The notes under the pieces are model-generated. The model did not search any database. It was not told the origin of the DNA and was given only the letters and a program-made list of their open reading frames with translations. Shown one piece after another: positions 5,664 through 13,367 of a stretch of DNA of 14,460 nucleotides. The stretch comes from Bacillota bacterium (GTDB lineage: Bacteria; Bacillota; Clostridia; Clostridiales; Caloramatoraceae), in NCBI GenBank assembly GCA_023415335.1, contig JAEZLD010000224.1, forward strand, positions 1 to 14,460, in the 5' to 3' direction. How positions within the stretch are numbered: the stretch's first letter is position 1; every line of letters starts with the position of its first letter. The position numbers and the translations under genes were made by a program.

Positions 5664-6716
5664 ATGAAACAGAGCTTAAAAATAGCGTCCGTGTTTATAG
5701 GCACCATTGTAGGTGCAGGTCTTGCATCAGGTCAGGAGATACTCCAGTTCTTTGCAAGATTCGGATTATCAGGATTTATAGGAATTGCCATATGCTTCTT
5801 TATGTATATAATATCCTTCATTGTGATAATACGGCTATGCATACGCAACACATACAGGTCCTATAAGGACATAATCACCTCCGTGCTTGGAAAGAAGCTT
5901 GGTGGCATCATAGACTTTTTTCTTACTATTTTCATATTTGGAAGCAGCATAATAATGATATCTGGAGGAGGTGCCATGCTTAAGGAATATGCAGACCTTC
6001 CATATTATGTAGGAATAATTATTATGTGCTTTTTAGTATTTATAATGGCTATTTTTTCAACAGGAGGTATAATTACTCTTAACTCATTAGTTGTTCCATT
6101 TTCTACCCTGACCATAGGGCTCCTTGGAGTACTTGTGTTAACAAAAAATGGCTCCTCAGGCCTGTCCATTCTCTGGAGCTATAAGGGTTCCTCCGGTAGT
6201 CCCTACCTATCCACACTGCTATATGCCTCCTTTAATATACTTGGTGCCACAGGGGTCTTATGCCCTATGATATATGAATCAGAAGACAAGGATAATTTCC
6301 TGAGAGGGTGCATCATAGGAAGCATTGTACTTACAATACTGGCCATATCCATAAGCTTTTCCATACTGGTATGTGCACCTGGAAGCATGGAAAGTGAAAT
6401 ACCTAATCTTTATATTGCAAGAAGCTTTGGCAGGATATATGCATTTATAACCACAATGATTATATGGCTTGAAATGTTTTCCACTGAAATCAGCGATGTA
6501 TATAGCCTGTCAAAGAGGCTTCAGTATTCCTTCAAGCTTCCATATGCAGCATGCCTGCTTATTATAATGGGACTTACAGTCCCCTTTGCATTCATAGGCT
6601 TCTCCAGACTTATAAAGCTTCTTTATCCGCCATTCGGCGCAGTAAGTCTGGTTTTTGTATGTGGCTGTATATATAAATATCTTAAGGGCTCCTCGATGAA
6701 AGGCAAAAAATTTTAG
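5664..6716 (+). CDS. YkvI-family multi-pass membrane protein
   Basis: The 350-aa protein is hydrophobic throughout, with roughly ten membrane segments. It begins with KIASVFIGTIVGAGLASGQE followed by ILQFFARFG, the characteristic N-terminal signature of the YkvI group (COG3949), whose members share the amino-acid/sodium-symporter-like APC fold. A transport role at the cytoplasmic membrane is therefore likely, but the family has no well-established substrate. An upstream in-frame ATG at 5634 exists. The start at 5664 is preferred because it follows GGGAG and AGGA and because the family motif begins immediately after it. No clear terminator follows, only an AT-rich inverted repeat at 6765-6789. 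The protein ends in a short basic tail. Confidence 0.85.
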   Translation: MKQSLKIASVFIGTIVGAGLASGQEILQFFARFGLSGFIGIAICFFMYIISFIVIIRLCIRNTYRSYKDIITSVLGKKLGGIIDFFLTIFIFGSSIIMISGGGAMLKEYADLPYYVGIIIMCFLVFIMAIFSTGGIITLNSLVVPFSTLTIGLLGVLVLTKNGSSGLSILWSYKGSSGSPYLSTLLYASFNILGATGVLCPMIYESEDKDNFLRGCIIGSIVLTILAISISFSILVCAPGSMESEIPNLYIARSFGRIYAFITTMIIWLEMFSTEISDVYSLSKRLQYSFKLPYAACLLIIMGLTVPFAFIGFSRLIKLLYPPFGAVSLVFVCGCIYKYLKGSSMKGKKF

Positions 6717-6764
6717 GTTGTGATTTATTACATATATGATATGATATGCTTGCATGTTAAGCTA

Positions 6765-6789
6765 TTTCTTTACTTGAAACATAAAGAAA
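6765..6789. repeat. AT-rich inverted repeat TTTCTTTA...TAAAGAAA
   Basis: Perfect 8-bp arms (6765-6772 and 6782-6789) enclose 9 bp, 48 bp after the YkvI-type gene. The stem has little GC, so it would be a poor terminator. The rest of the 186-bp gap (6717-6902) is AT-rich with no small ORF or strong promoter that I can support. Confidence 0.3.
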
Positions 6790-6902
6790 CATAACTAATT
6801 CTTCTATTATACCTATTTATAACAAAAAATTTGAAAATATTGATGCATGTTATGTAAAAACAGTTTAAAATACATATTATAAAGGTATTGAGGTGTATTG
6901 AT

Positions 6903-8870
6903 TTGAGAAATAACGAAAAGTGGAAAATCGTGGTGATTAGATCCATATTAATCGCTGCTGCAGCTATAGCTGCAGCCTTAAGTATATATATGCTATTTAT
7001 AAAGACAACCTACATTAGTTGTGGAGTTCCAACTGAGGTAAAGGAGGCTGGAAGGTATGTGCGTATACGCATATCCCATAATAGCAAGATAACCTGGATT
7101 AAGGTTCCTGTATCCTATTACTCCCCTGAGGATGGAGCCTATAATATTGAAAAAAAGGGTACAAAGGTAGTTTACATGAAAGCATGCGACATGTACACAG
7201 GAAGGCTGCTTTCTATTGATAATAACACCATACAGACACCTGATGGAACAATTCCCCTCTCAAGCAGTGTAGAATATTACAAGGGCAGTGATTCTACACT
7301 TAGTAATGCTGACAAAGATGATATTATTGTGGGCTGTTCATCCTGCCGTATAATACTTGATAAGTCAGGGAATGCTGGAGCAGTAATAATAGATAAAAAC
7401 GAAATAAGTACTGTAAGAGTTGGTATTTCCAACAGTGATTTTTCCTCCATGAACCATGAAAGCCTTACCTTCTTTCCCGTAGCCGAAAGCAGGCTCAATA
7501 GCTTTAACTCATCCTCTGAGGACGGAATAAGGTGGCGGTACTACACCGGAGAAGGTATGAAGATTACCGGTGGAGACATAAACTATACCACAGGGAAGAA
7601 CGAAATGCTTTCTGTAGCATACAAGGATGGCAGCATGGTACTTACAGCCTACAGCATAAGCTCCTCCAATGAGCTTCAGGTTAAAGAGACAATAGGCTCA
7701 ACCCAATCCAGGGTTACAATCCAGGCACTGTCAGACCCACTATATGTAAGGTCCTTAAGACGCAGCAATGGATATAAACCAGCTTATTATGGAGCCTTTG
7801 AAGTATATATAAGTGGTTCCTCCTTGAGACTTATAAACGAAGTAGACATTGAACACTATTTAAGATATGTGGTGCCAGGACAAATGGTTCCTTCAGGGGG
7901 CATGGAAGCCTATAGGGCACAGGCAGTAGTATCAAGAACCTCTGCCACATACCACATACTGGAGGGAGGTCACACCAGTGAGGGCTACCACATTCCTGAC
8001 ACGGATCTGGTACAGCTTTACAACAACCAGCCTGCCACAGAGGAGTGCAATACAGCAATAGAGGATACAAAGGGAAGCATAATAGAATATAATGGAAGTA
8101 TAATAAATGCCAAATACTACTCCACTTCCTGCGGTACAGGGGCACCCTACAATGAGGTTTACTACAATGGTAGGAAGCCTAAAAGGAGCAACAGTTTTCC
8201 TTACCTGTCCTTTGGCTCATACACCACTCCTAAGGTTGACAATCTTCAGGATGAGATTAAGGTCACAGAGTTTCTAAAGGATTGGACAATAAAGTCTTAC
8301 GACTCAAACTCTCCCTATTACAGATGGAAATTTTCCATGACCAGAGGAGAGCTGTCAGATACTGTAAATGCAAATATATACAGACTTTATAATGAAAATC
8401 CGAAGCTATTCAGGGAAAAGACCTATCTCAACATTTATAAAAGCACCACAATACCTCAGGAGGGGATTGGCACTATAAAGGGCATAGAAATATCAGAAAG
8501 AGGCACCGCAGGAAACGTACAGACACTTACCTTAACCTGCGATTCAGGCACCTACAGGGTATATGGGGGAGAAATCATACAGAAGCTGCTGACACCATCT
8601 GAGCTTAAGATTTCCCTTATGTATGGAAGTGATATAACAATAGCTTCCATACCATCACCCTACTTTGCTATCGACAGAACCACCTCCGGCTCCACATTAA
8701 AAAGCATCACTATATACGGTGGAGGCTATGGGAGCGGAGTTGGTATGAGCCAGTATGGAGCCATAGGCTTAGTACGTTCAGATAAGACCTACGTGGATGT
8801 AATGAAAACCTTTTATCCAGGAACAGAAATAAAGACCCTGGAGGAGCTTTACCCAAAAGAAAGTGAATAG
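6903..8870 (+). CDS. Membrane-anchored SpoIID/LytB-domain protein with Glu-to-Gln at the expected catalytic site
   Basis: The 655-aa protein has an N-terminal anchor (about residues 9-33), an extracellular region of ~250 residues with no family I recognise, and a SpoIID/LytB domain (about 290-640). The domain shows INEVDIEHYLRYVVPGQM, then EAYRAQAVVSRTSATYHI, TKGSIIEYNGSIINAKYYST, and a final GGYGSGVGMSQYGAIGLV. SpoIID is a peptidoglycan lytic transglycosylase used in engulfment; LytB-type members enhance amidases. In canonical members the segment reads VVxxEMP, with that Glu reported as catalytic in SpoIID. Here residue 327 is Gln (codon CAA), with the spacing to the next conserved Glu-Ala unchanged. 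The protein is about twice the length of SpoIID, so it is probably not SpoIID itself. The TTG at 6903 follows GAGGTG with seven bases and is preferred to the TTG at 6888, which lacks a suitable RBS. Confidence 0.85.
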   Translation: MRNNEKWKIVVIRSILIAAAAIAAALSIYMLFIKTTYISCGVPTEVKEAGRYVRIRISHNSKITWIKVPVSYYSPEDGAYNIEKKGTKVVYMKACDMYTGRLLSIDNNTIQTPDGTIPLSSSVEYYKGSDSTLSNADKDDIIVGCSSCRIILDKSGNAGAVIIDKNEISTVRVGISNSDFSSMNHESLTFFPVAESRLNSFNSSSEDGIRWRYYTGEGMKITGGDINYTTGKNEMLSVAYKDGSMVLTAYSISSSNELQVKETIGSTQSRVTIQALSDPLYVRSLRRSNGYKPAYYGAFEVYISGSSLRLINEVDIEHYLRYVVPGQMVPSGGMEAYRAQAVVSRTSATYHILEGGHTSEGYHIPDTDLVQLYNNQPATEECNTAIEDTKGSIIEYNGSIINAKYYSTSCGTGAPYNEVYYNGRKPKRSNSFPYLSFGSYTTPKVDNLQDEIKVTEFLKDWTIKSYDSNSPYYRWKFSMTRGELSDTVNANIYRLYNENPKLFREKTYLNIYKSTTIPQEGIGTIKGIEISERGTAGNVQTLTLTCDSGTYRVYGGEIIQKLLTPSELKISLMYGSDITIASIPSPYFAIDRTTSGSTLKSITIYGGGYGSGVGMSQYGAIGLVRSDKTYVDVMKTFYPGTEIKTLEELYPKESE

Positions 8871-8888
8871 TTAATAGTTAATAGTTAA
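8866..8888. repeat. 7-bp tandem repeat AATAGTT x3.3 spanning a stop codon
   Basis: Three direct copies of AATAGTT and a partial fourth start inside the last codons of the SpoIID-domain gene. Since 7 is not a multiple of 3, TAG and TAA fall in all three frames, making a fail-safe stop. It may simply reflect slippage. Confidence 0.7.
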
Positions 8889-8893
8889 AGTTG

Positions 8894-8936
8894 AACCTCC
8901 GTATTAAAAGTTGATACGGAGGTTCTATTATTTTAT
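8894..8936 (+). terminator. Rho-independent terminator of the SpoIID-domain gene
   Basis: AACCTCCGTAT (8894-8904) and ATACGGAGGTT (8914-8924) form a perfect 11-bp stem with a 9-nt loop, followed by the U-rich tract CTATTATTTTAT. It lies 24 bp after the stop codon. Confidence 0.9.
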
Positions 8937-9014
8937 AATATACAGTTTCTTAAACACAGCATAAATAATAAATGGGAGCTCCAATGTACGGTCCCCCATT
9001 AGTTCTTGCTTATG

Positions 9015-9047
9015 AAAAGCCTGTCTTATTGTTTCTGACAGGCTTTT
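9015..9047. terminator. Bidirectional terminator between convergent genes
   Basis: AAAAGCCTGTC (9015-9025) and GACAGGCTTTT (9037-9047) form a perfect 11-bp stem with an 11-nt loop. With A/T ends on both arms it can work in both directions. Its main client is the minus-strand radical SAM gene, which ends 35 bp away. Confidence 0.85.
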
Positions 9048-9052
9048 CTGCA

Positions 9053-9083
9053 TTTTCTCTTCTCTCTTCTCCTTTCTCTTTTC
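9053..9083. repeat. 31-base pure pyrimidine tract with partial mirror symmetry
   Basis: Every base from 9053 to 9083 is C or T. The first nine, TTTTCTCTT, are mirrored from the other end of the tract, the arrangement linked to triplex (H-DNA) formation. On the minus strand it is an all-purine 3' untranslated segment between the radical SAM stop codon and the terminator. Confidence 0.7.
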
Positions 9084-9981
9084 ACTCCCTGTTTACTCCT
9101 TCGAGGTTGAAAATCGGTACATATTTTTCACTTGCACTTTCATAGTCCTGTATAAAGCCGTTTACAATACCTGCATTAAGAGCATAATCCACAAGGGCGT
9201 CGTAGCATTTGGGGCTTACCCTTCTGTTTATCTCCGGGCACTGCTCCGCTCCATACATGGGGGTGTACTGGCACATAAGGTTCAGGTATATATCCTCAGG
9301 CAGTTCATTAACTACCCAATCAATTATCTTCTTGGAATCAAAAAGCAGTCCTGGAAGCAGCATATGCCTTATCATAACTCCCCTTATGAGCATATCATCC
9401 CTAAACTTAGGAGTTCCTACCTGCCTTATCATTTCCTTAACTGCAGATGAGGCATATTTAAAGTAGTCTGGTGCCTTGGAATACTTTACACTATACTTGT
9501 CACTGTAGTATTTAATATCAGGAAGGTATATATCTATTAGCCCTTCAAGTGACTTTAGGGACTCAACCTTCTCATAGCCTCCACAGTTATATATTACCGG
9601 TATAACCAGGCCATTATCCTTTGCAATCTGAAGACTAGCCCTTATAACAGGCACATAATGTGTAGGGGTCACCAGATTAATGTTATGTGCCCCTTTTTCC
9701 TGAAGCTCAAGATATATTTCTTCCAGCCTCTCTATTGAAATCTCTTCCCCAAAGTTATCATGGCTTATTTCATTATTCTGGCAGAATATGCATCCCATAC
9801 TACAGCCAGAAAAAAATACTGCTCCGGAGCCCTTTTCCCCTGATATGCACGGCTCCTCCCATTTATGAAGATAAGCCTTGGATACCTTAGGAAAAGGGCC
9901 ACCTTTACAGTAGCCCTTCATTTCATATCTATTTACATTACAATTTCTTGGGCATATATTACAGCTTATAAATTCATCCAT
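9082..9981 (-). CDS. Radical SAM protein, PflX/PflA-like
   Basis: The 299-aa protein carries the radical SAM cluster motif CSMGCIFC (Cys60, 64, 67), which binds a 4Fe-4S cluster and S-adenosylmethionine. A preceding Cys-rich N-terminus, CNICPRNC with a further Cys at 25, could hold an additional metal site. The later segments YLNLMCQYTP and RGVMIRHMLLPG are typical of the PflX group (COG1313), relatives of pyruvate formate-lyase activating enzyme. PflX function is not established, and no glycyl-radical enzyme is next to it, so an activase role is only inferred. Longer starts exist (GTG at 10011, TTG at 9984). I chose the ATG at 9981, ten bases after AGGAG, because the conserved Cys motif begins six residues later; the TTG one codon upstream is also plausible. 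It lies 56 bp downstream of the diguanylate cyclase gene with no terminator between, so the two may be co-transcribed. Confidence 0.85.
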   Translation of the reverse strand: MDEFISCNICPRNCNVNRYEMKGYCKGGPFPKVSKAYLHKWEEPCISGEKGSGAVFFSGCSMGCIFCQNNEISHDNFGEEISIERLEEIYLELQEKGAHNINLVTPTHYVPVIRASLQIAKDNGLVIPVIYNCGGYEKVESLKSLEGLIDIYLPDIKYYSDKYSVKYSKAPDYFKYASSAVKEMIRQVGTPKFRDDMLIRGVMIRHMLLPGLLFDSKKIIDWVVNELPEDIYLNLMCQYTPMYGAEQCPEINRRVSPKCYDALVDYALNAGIVNGFIQDYESASEKYVPIFNLEGVNRE

Positions 9982-10037
9982 CAAAGCAGCTCTCCTATTC
10001 AAACTTATCACACACTATTTTATCATATACTGACTGT

Positions 10038-11750
10038 TTATGATATACAGATATCATAAGCAAACACCCTGTTTTTTCCCTTCTGCTTACACTCGGAATA
10101 AAGCACCATATCCGCCTTTTCTAATATATCCTCTATAGTTCTCCCATCCTCTGGATAGGTTGCAATTCCACCGCTGACAGTTGCCTTTACCTGCTTACCA
10201 TACCAGTTGAGCTGGGTACTCTCTATCCTTTCCCTTATCCTCTCAGAAATAATAACAGCATCTTCCTTATTAAGGTCCTTAAATATAATTACTATTTCTT
10301 CTCCTCCATACCTGCAGGGCACATCTGTCTTTCTTATTGATTTTCGCATTTCATCAGATATAAGCTTAAGCATTTCATCCCCTACCAAATGTCCATAGGT
10401 ATCATTAACAATTTTAAAGTCATCTATATCATATATGACAAGAGAGAATCGTGTTTTGGTCAGTATAAGCTCCTGTATTTCCCTCTTAAATACGTTTCTG
10501 TTATACAGTCCGGTCAGTACATCTATGTCAGCACTATCCCTTATGCTGTTATAAATGTTGTTGTTTTCAATTGCAAGTGCCATCTGATTTGAAAGTATAT
10601 TAAGAAGGTCTTCTATTCCAAAAGCCGTAAATCTCCCCAGCCTCTCATTACCGCCTATAAGAATCATTCCTGCCAGTTTGTTTTCTATTGTAACGGGTAC
10701 AACTATAGCTGATTCTATCTGTGAAAGCAGCTCCTGAGAAAGATACTCGTGCAGGTGTTCACTTGGATTAAAGCTTACAAATACATTTTCGCTCATAGAC
10801 CGGAACATTTCCTTAGATGGCATTCTGAAACCGAAGTCACCTATATCCATACCCTCAGGCTTATAGAAAGCCACAGGGTAGGTTAACTGGTCCTTCTCAT
10901 AGGACTTGCTATCATAGTTAAAGCTATATATGGCACAAACACTATAAGGTATAAGCTCTTTTAAATTAATCGTAAGATACTTGCACTTTTCTCCAAAATC
11001 TCCATAACGTACGATATCCTTTGTAATCTTAATTATACCCTGCATTACTTTGTTTTTTACCTCAAGCTTGTTATTAATTGATATCCAATTATTTATACAT
11101 ACAAGAATGACCAGCAGAAACAGCGCTCCCAAAAATCCTAAATTAGAATTTACAAGTACAAGTATGGAGGTGGTAATGATAGATATACAGCTATTTTGTA
11201 CAGTTTGTCTCCAATACTCCACCGGAGGATTGCACCATTTTTTCTCTTCTATGCTTTTATATGTCATAAAAATAACCAGGTTGATAATAAGGAAAACCAC
11301 CAGATATAATCCTACAATATAAAAAACCACTACGGGGTTGTTTTTATCAGCATTCTCCCAAACGTTTTTAAAAATCATGGATGTGATAAAGGTAACTACA
11401 GTAATCATAGAAGCATTAAAAAGCATGCTTGTCTTCCTTCTCTTCATGGTTCCGAACTTCCCATTTAAGGCATATAATATAACATTAAGAACAACAACAA
11501 ACAGTATAACCATATGGTAATCATATATAAAAAAAACAAAAGCTACTAATGCATCCATAAAGTCTATTGTTCCAACTCCTCCAACGTCTACAAGCATAGC
11601 CTCCATGACTATACATGCAAATAATGCTGCAATAACTTGTCCAATATCTTGCAGTTCAAATTGGATATCTATAAAAGATGTGATTATCATTAATATGGAA
11701 ACCACATATAGGATAGACCTCATTACCACTGGAGCTTTTACTACCTTCAT
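10038..11750 (-). CDS. Membrane diguanylate cyclase with GAF and GGDEF domains
   Basis: The 570-aa protein has about six to eight N-terminal membrane helices (roughly residues 10-215), a GAF-like sensory domain (about 230-385) and a C-terminal GGDEF domain (about 400-565). The GGDEF domain has DVLTGLYNR, DIDDFKIVNDTYGHLVGD for metal and substrate binding, and the active-site loop RYGGEEI. It should make cyclic di-GMP from two GTP. The RKTD five residues before GGEE is a product-inhibition I-site. The fifth position of the signature is Ile rather than the usual Phe; the metal-binding and catalytic positions are retained, so activity is expected. The start follows AAGGTGG by seven bases, and a plausible promoter lies at 11798-11825. 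The membrane segment probably senses an external or membrane signal of unknown nature. Confidence 0.92.
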   Translation of the reverse strand: MKVVKAPVVMRSILYVVSILMIITSFIDIQFELQDIGQVIAALFACIVMEAMLVDVGGVGTIDFMDALVAFVFFIYDYHMVILFVVVLNVILYALNGKFGTMKRRKTSMLFNASMITVVTFITSMIFKNVWENADKNNPVVVFYIVGLYLVVFLIINLVIFMTYKSIEEKKWCNPPVEYWRQTVQNSCISIITTSILVLVNSNLGFLGALFLLVILVCINNWISINNKLEVKNKVMQGIIKITKDIVRYGDFGEKCKYLTINLKELIPYSVCAIYSFNYDSKSYEKDQLTYPVAFYKPEGMDIGDFGFRMPSKEMFRSMSENVFVSFNPSEHLHEYLSQELLSQIESAIVVPVTIENKLAGMILIGGNERLGRFTAFGIEDLLNILSNQMALAIENNNIYNSIRDSADIDVLTGLYNRNVFKREIQELILTKTRFSLVIYDIDDFKIVNDTYGHLVGDEMLKLISDEMRKSIRKTDVPCRYGGEEIVIIFKDLNKEDAVIISERIRERIESTQLNWYGKQVKATVSGGIATYPEDGRTIEDILEKADMVLYSECKQKGKNRVFAYDICIS

Positions 11751-11797
11751 ATGTATACCACCTTACTTTTATACTATTTCAAAACACTAAATTATTT

Positions 11798-11825
11798 ACT
11801 ATATTTTAACATATTGATTTGCCAA
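11798..11825 (-). promoter_or_regulatory. Candidate promoter of the diguanylate cyclase gene
   Basis: On the minus strand TTGGCA (11820-11825) and TATAGT (11798-11803) are separated by 16 bp, giving a 5' untranslated region of roughly 40 nt. It lies downstream of the terminator of the preceding gene, as expected for a separate transcription unit. A nearer TATAAA exists but has no good -35. Confidence 0.45.
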
Positions 11826-11841
11826 AATATATACAAAAAAG

Positions 11842-11870
11842 AAAAAAAGATGGAAAATCCATCCTTTTTT
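11842..11870. terminator. Terminator after the XRE/S24-like regulator
   Basis: GATGGA (11849-11854) and TCCATC (11858-11863) pair around AAA, flanked by an A-run on the left and a T-run on the right. On the minus strand the stem is followed by TTTTTTTCTTTTTT, eight bases after the regulator's stop codon. Confidence 0.8.
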
Positions 11871-11877
11871 CTGAAAA

Positions 11878-12531
11878 TTATAACTCAATTTCTAGTCGTA
11901 TACATCTACCTATTATTCCTATAGACTTAATGTCCCTGGTTTCAGTCTTAAGATCAGTGTAATGGGATAGTATAAGCACCTTAGATGAGTCAAGTCTCTT
12001 TATCTGACGGATGCATCTTTTCCCATCTATTTCTATAAGACATATGCTGTTGCTTACCATTTCATTATTCTGAAGAAGCATTACACAGTCATCCTTATGC
12101 ATCCTGAAGCCTCTCATGGAGTCATCAGGAACCCTTATATACACTATCTTCTCTGGATTATGTCCCTCAATTTTTTTATCCATTACCGGAAGATATCTAT
12201 ATCCATATATCTCCTGCATCCTGGTATCCATAATTGGCACCTTTTTAAGTACCTGTGCAAAAGCATCCTCCCACTGCTTATTAATGCTCTTGCTGGGAGC
12301 AGTCTCCTTAATGTTTTCTACAGGTACATCCGTCTGCACAAGCTCATCCTCGTTTAAGTCTGCCCCAAGCAGCTTTTCAGCCCTAGCTATAAGGTCTTCC
12401 TTTATTATTTTGCGTCCTGCCTCTACATCGGCTATAAAGCTCTCTGAAACTCCAAGCTTTTTTGCCAGCTCCCTTTGGCTAATCCCCTTCTGGAGCCTTG
12501 CATTATGTATTCCGGTTCCAACTCTGCTCAT
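11878..12531 (-). CDS. XRE-family regulator with LexA/S24-like C-terminal domain
   Basis: The 217-aa protein has an N-terminal Cro/CI-type helix-turn-helix (residues 7-60; ISQRELAKKLGVSESFIADV), a charged linker, and a C-terminal S24-like domain (about 110-217). The domain keeps the nucleophile-type motif PDDSM (Ser138). The position 37 residues later, which is the general-base Lys in LexA (Ser119/Lys156 spacing), is Arg175 in IDGKRCIRQI. No obvious Ala-Gly cleavage site lies in the linker. It therefore looks like a repressor that keeps the LexA fold for dimerisation or sensing but does not self-cleave. The ATG follows GAGGTGG by five bases. It lies downstream of the fhs-folD-fchA operon but is separated from it by a terminator, and it has its own candidate promoter. 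Targets are unknown. Confidence 0.85.
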   Translation of the reverse strand: MSRVGTGIHNARLQKGISQRELAKKLGVSESFIADVEAGRKIIKEDLIARAEKLLGADLNEDELVQTDVPVENIKETAPSKSINKQWEDAFAQVLKKVPIMDTRMQEIYGYRYLPVMDKKIEGHNPEKIVYIRVPDDSMRGFRMHKDDCVMLLQNNEMVSNSICLIEIDGKRCIRQIKRLDSSKVLILSHYTDLKTETRDIKSIGIIGRCIRLEIEL

Positions 12532-12568
12532 ATTACCACCTCGGGTTTTAAGTTATATTTGTTATAAT

Positions 12569-12597
12569 AGTATATCAAATAATGATGATTATGGAAA
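12569..12597 (-). promoter_or_regulatory. Candidate promoter of the XRE/S24-like regulator
   Basis: On the minus strand TTTCCA (12592-12597) and TATACT (12569-12574) are separated by 17 bp, about 38 bp upstream of the start codon. This is a moderate sigma-A match in a very AT-rich context. Confidence 0.4.
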
Positions 12598-12614
12598 GCT
12601 AAAACAGCCGTAAA

Positions 12615-12651
12615 AGTGGGTGTCACATTATTACTTAATGCGGCACCCACT
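12615..12651 (-). terminator. Hairpin terminator after fchA
   Basis: AGTGGGTG (12615-12622) and CACCCACT (12644-12651) form an 8-bp stem that extends by a G-T wobble and a C-G pair. On the minus strand it is followed by TTTTACGG, a short U-run. It lies about 70 bp past the fchA stop codon and separates the folate operon from the regulator gene. Confidence 0.65.
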
Positions 12652-12721
12652 ATATACTACATCTTATCAGTCTGTTATGGCAAACAGCTTGCCCTTTAAG
12701 TTAAGTCCCTCAAATTACATT

Positions 12722-13345
12722 CTATTTCAGCATATCCTCAACATATTTGAAGGTTTTCTCTCCTATGGCCTCTCCTTCCTCTACTGCGAAATAAAGCCTA
12801 TCCTCTATTTGCTTTTTAAGCTCCAGATCCTTCATAAGCTTGGTATTTATAAGCACATTAAGCTTTGCTCCCTTTAGGGCTGCAACACAGAAGGCTGCTC
12901 CAACTCCCACATCGCTTATGGCTATGCGGCTGCCTATCTGCGCATACCTTTCGTGGAGTCTTAATGCCTTTACTGCACACTCTGCTATCTCAAGTGGAAC
13001 CTTTGAGGCATCTATAAGGCAATTCTGCATTACCTCATCTCTTTTTTTCGTTTCCTCTTCAGTAGACTTAGGCAGTCCATAGGCCTGGGAAAGCGGATAA
13101 AAAACCTCAGCATCCTTCTCTACCAGCTTCTCCAGTTTCTCCTTAAGCTCCTCTGATTTTTCTATCAGCTGCTTTATTTCATCCTCTACAGACGCGTACT
13201 TTTTTTTACCAAGAGTCAGGTTTCCCACCATGCTCCCTAGTGCTATTCCAAGTGCTCCTACATAAGCAGAAGCTCCTCCCCCTCCTGGTACAGGGGCCTT
13301 GGATGACAGTTTTTCAGAAAAGTCTATTAATGTATTATCTAGCAT
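12722..13345 (-). CDS. fchA: Methenyltetrahydrofolate cyclohydrolase (FchA, cyclodeaminase family)
   Basis: The 207-aa protein is a stand-alone member of the formiminotransferase-cyclodeaminase C-terminal family, with the glycine-rich N-terminal motif KAPVPGGGGASAYVGALGIA and the later segment IGSRIAISDVGVGAAF. It would interconvert 5,10-methenyl-THF and 10-formyl-THF in the cytoplasm. The length is normal for FchA. The ATG at 13345 is preferred to the in-frame GTG at 13354, because the AGAGGA ribosome binding site directly abuts that GTG but lies ten bases before the ATG. It follows folD by 22 bp in the same operon. The neighbouring FolD lacks cyclohydrolase residues, which makes FchA the likely sole source of this step in the operon. 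Formimino-THF cyclodeaminase activity is an alternative, but no formiminotransferase gene is nearby. Confidence 0.9.
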   Translation of the reverse strand: MLDNTLIDFSEKLSSKAPVPGGGGASAYVGALGIALGSMVGNLTLGKKKYASVEDEIKQLIEKSEELKEKLEKLVEKDAEVFYPLSQAYGLPKSTEEETKKRDEVMQNCLIDASKVPLEIAECAVKALRLHERYAQIGSRIAISDVGVGAAFCVAALKGAKLNVLINTKLMKDLELKKQIEDRLYFAVEEGEAIGEKTFKYVEDMLK

Positions 13346-13367
13346 GTTTATCACTTCCTCTTATATT

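Noticed and set aside
6850..6885. Sporulation-sigma promoter before the SpoIID-domain gene
   Set aside because: CATATTATA resembles a -10 of the sigma-E/K type, but no matching -35 element was found at proper spacing, so the call is not supported.
7831..8145. 104-codon open frame on the minus strand
   Set aside because: It is antisense to the conserved SpoIID domain; there is no independent support.
12116..12613. 165-codon open frame on the plus strand
   Set aside because: It is antisense to the XRE/S24-like regulator, whose protein shows clear domains; the plus-strand product is low-complexity Ser/Leu-rich sequence.
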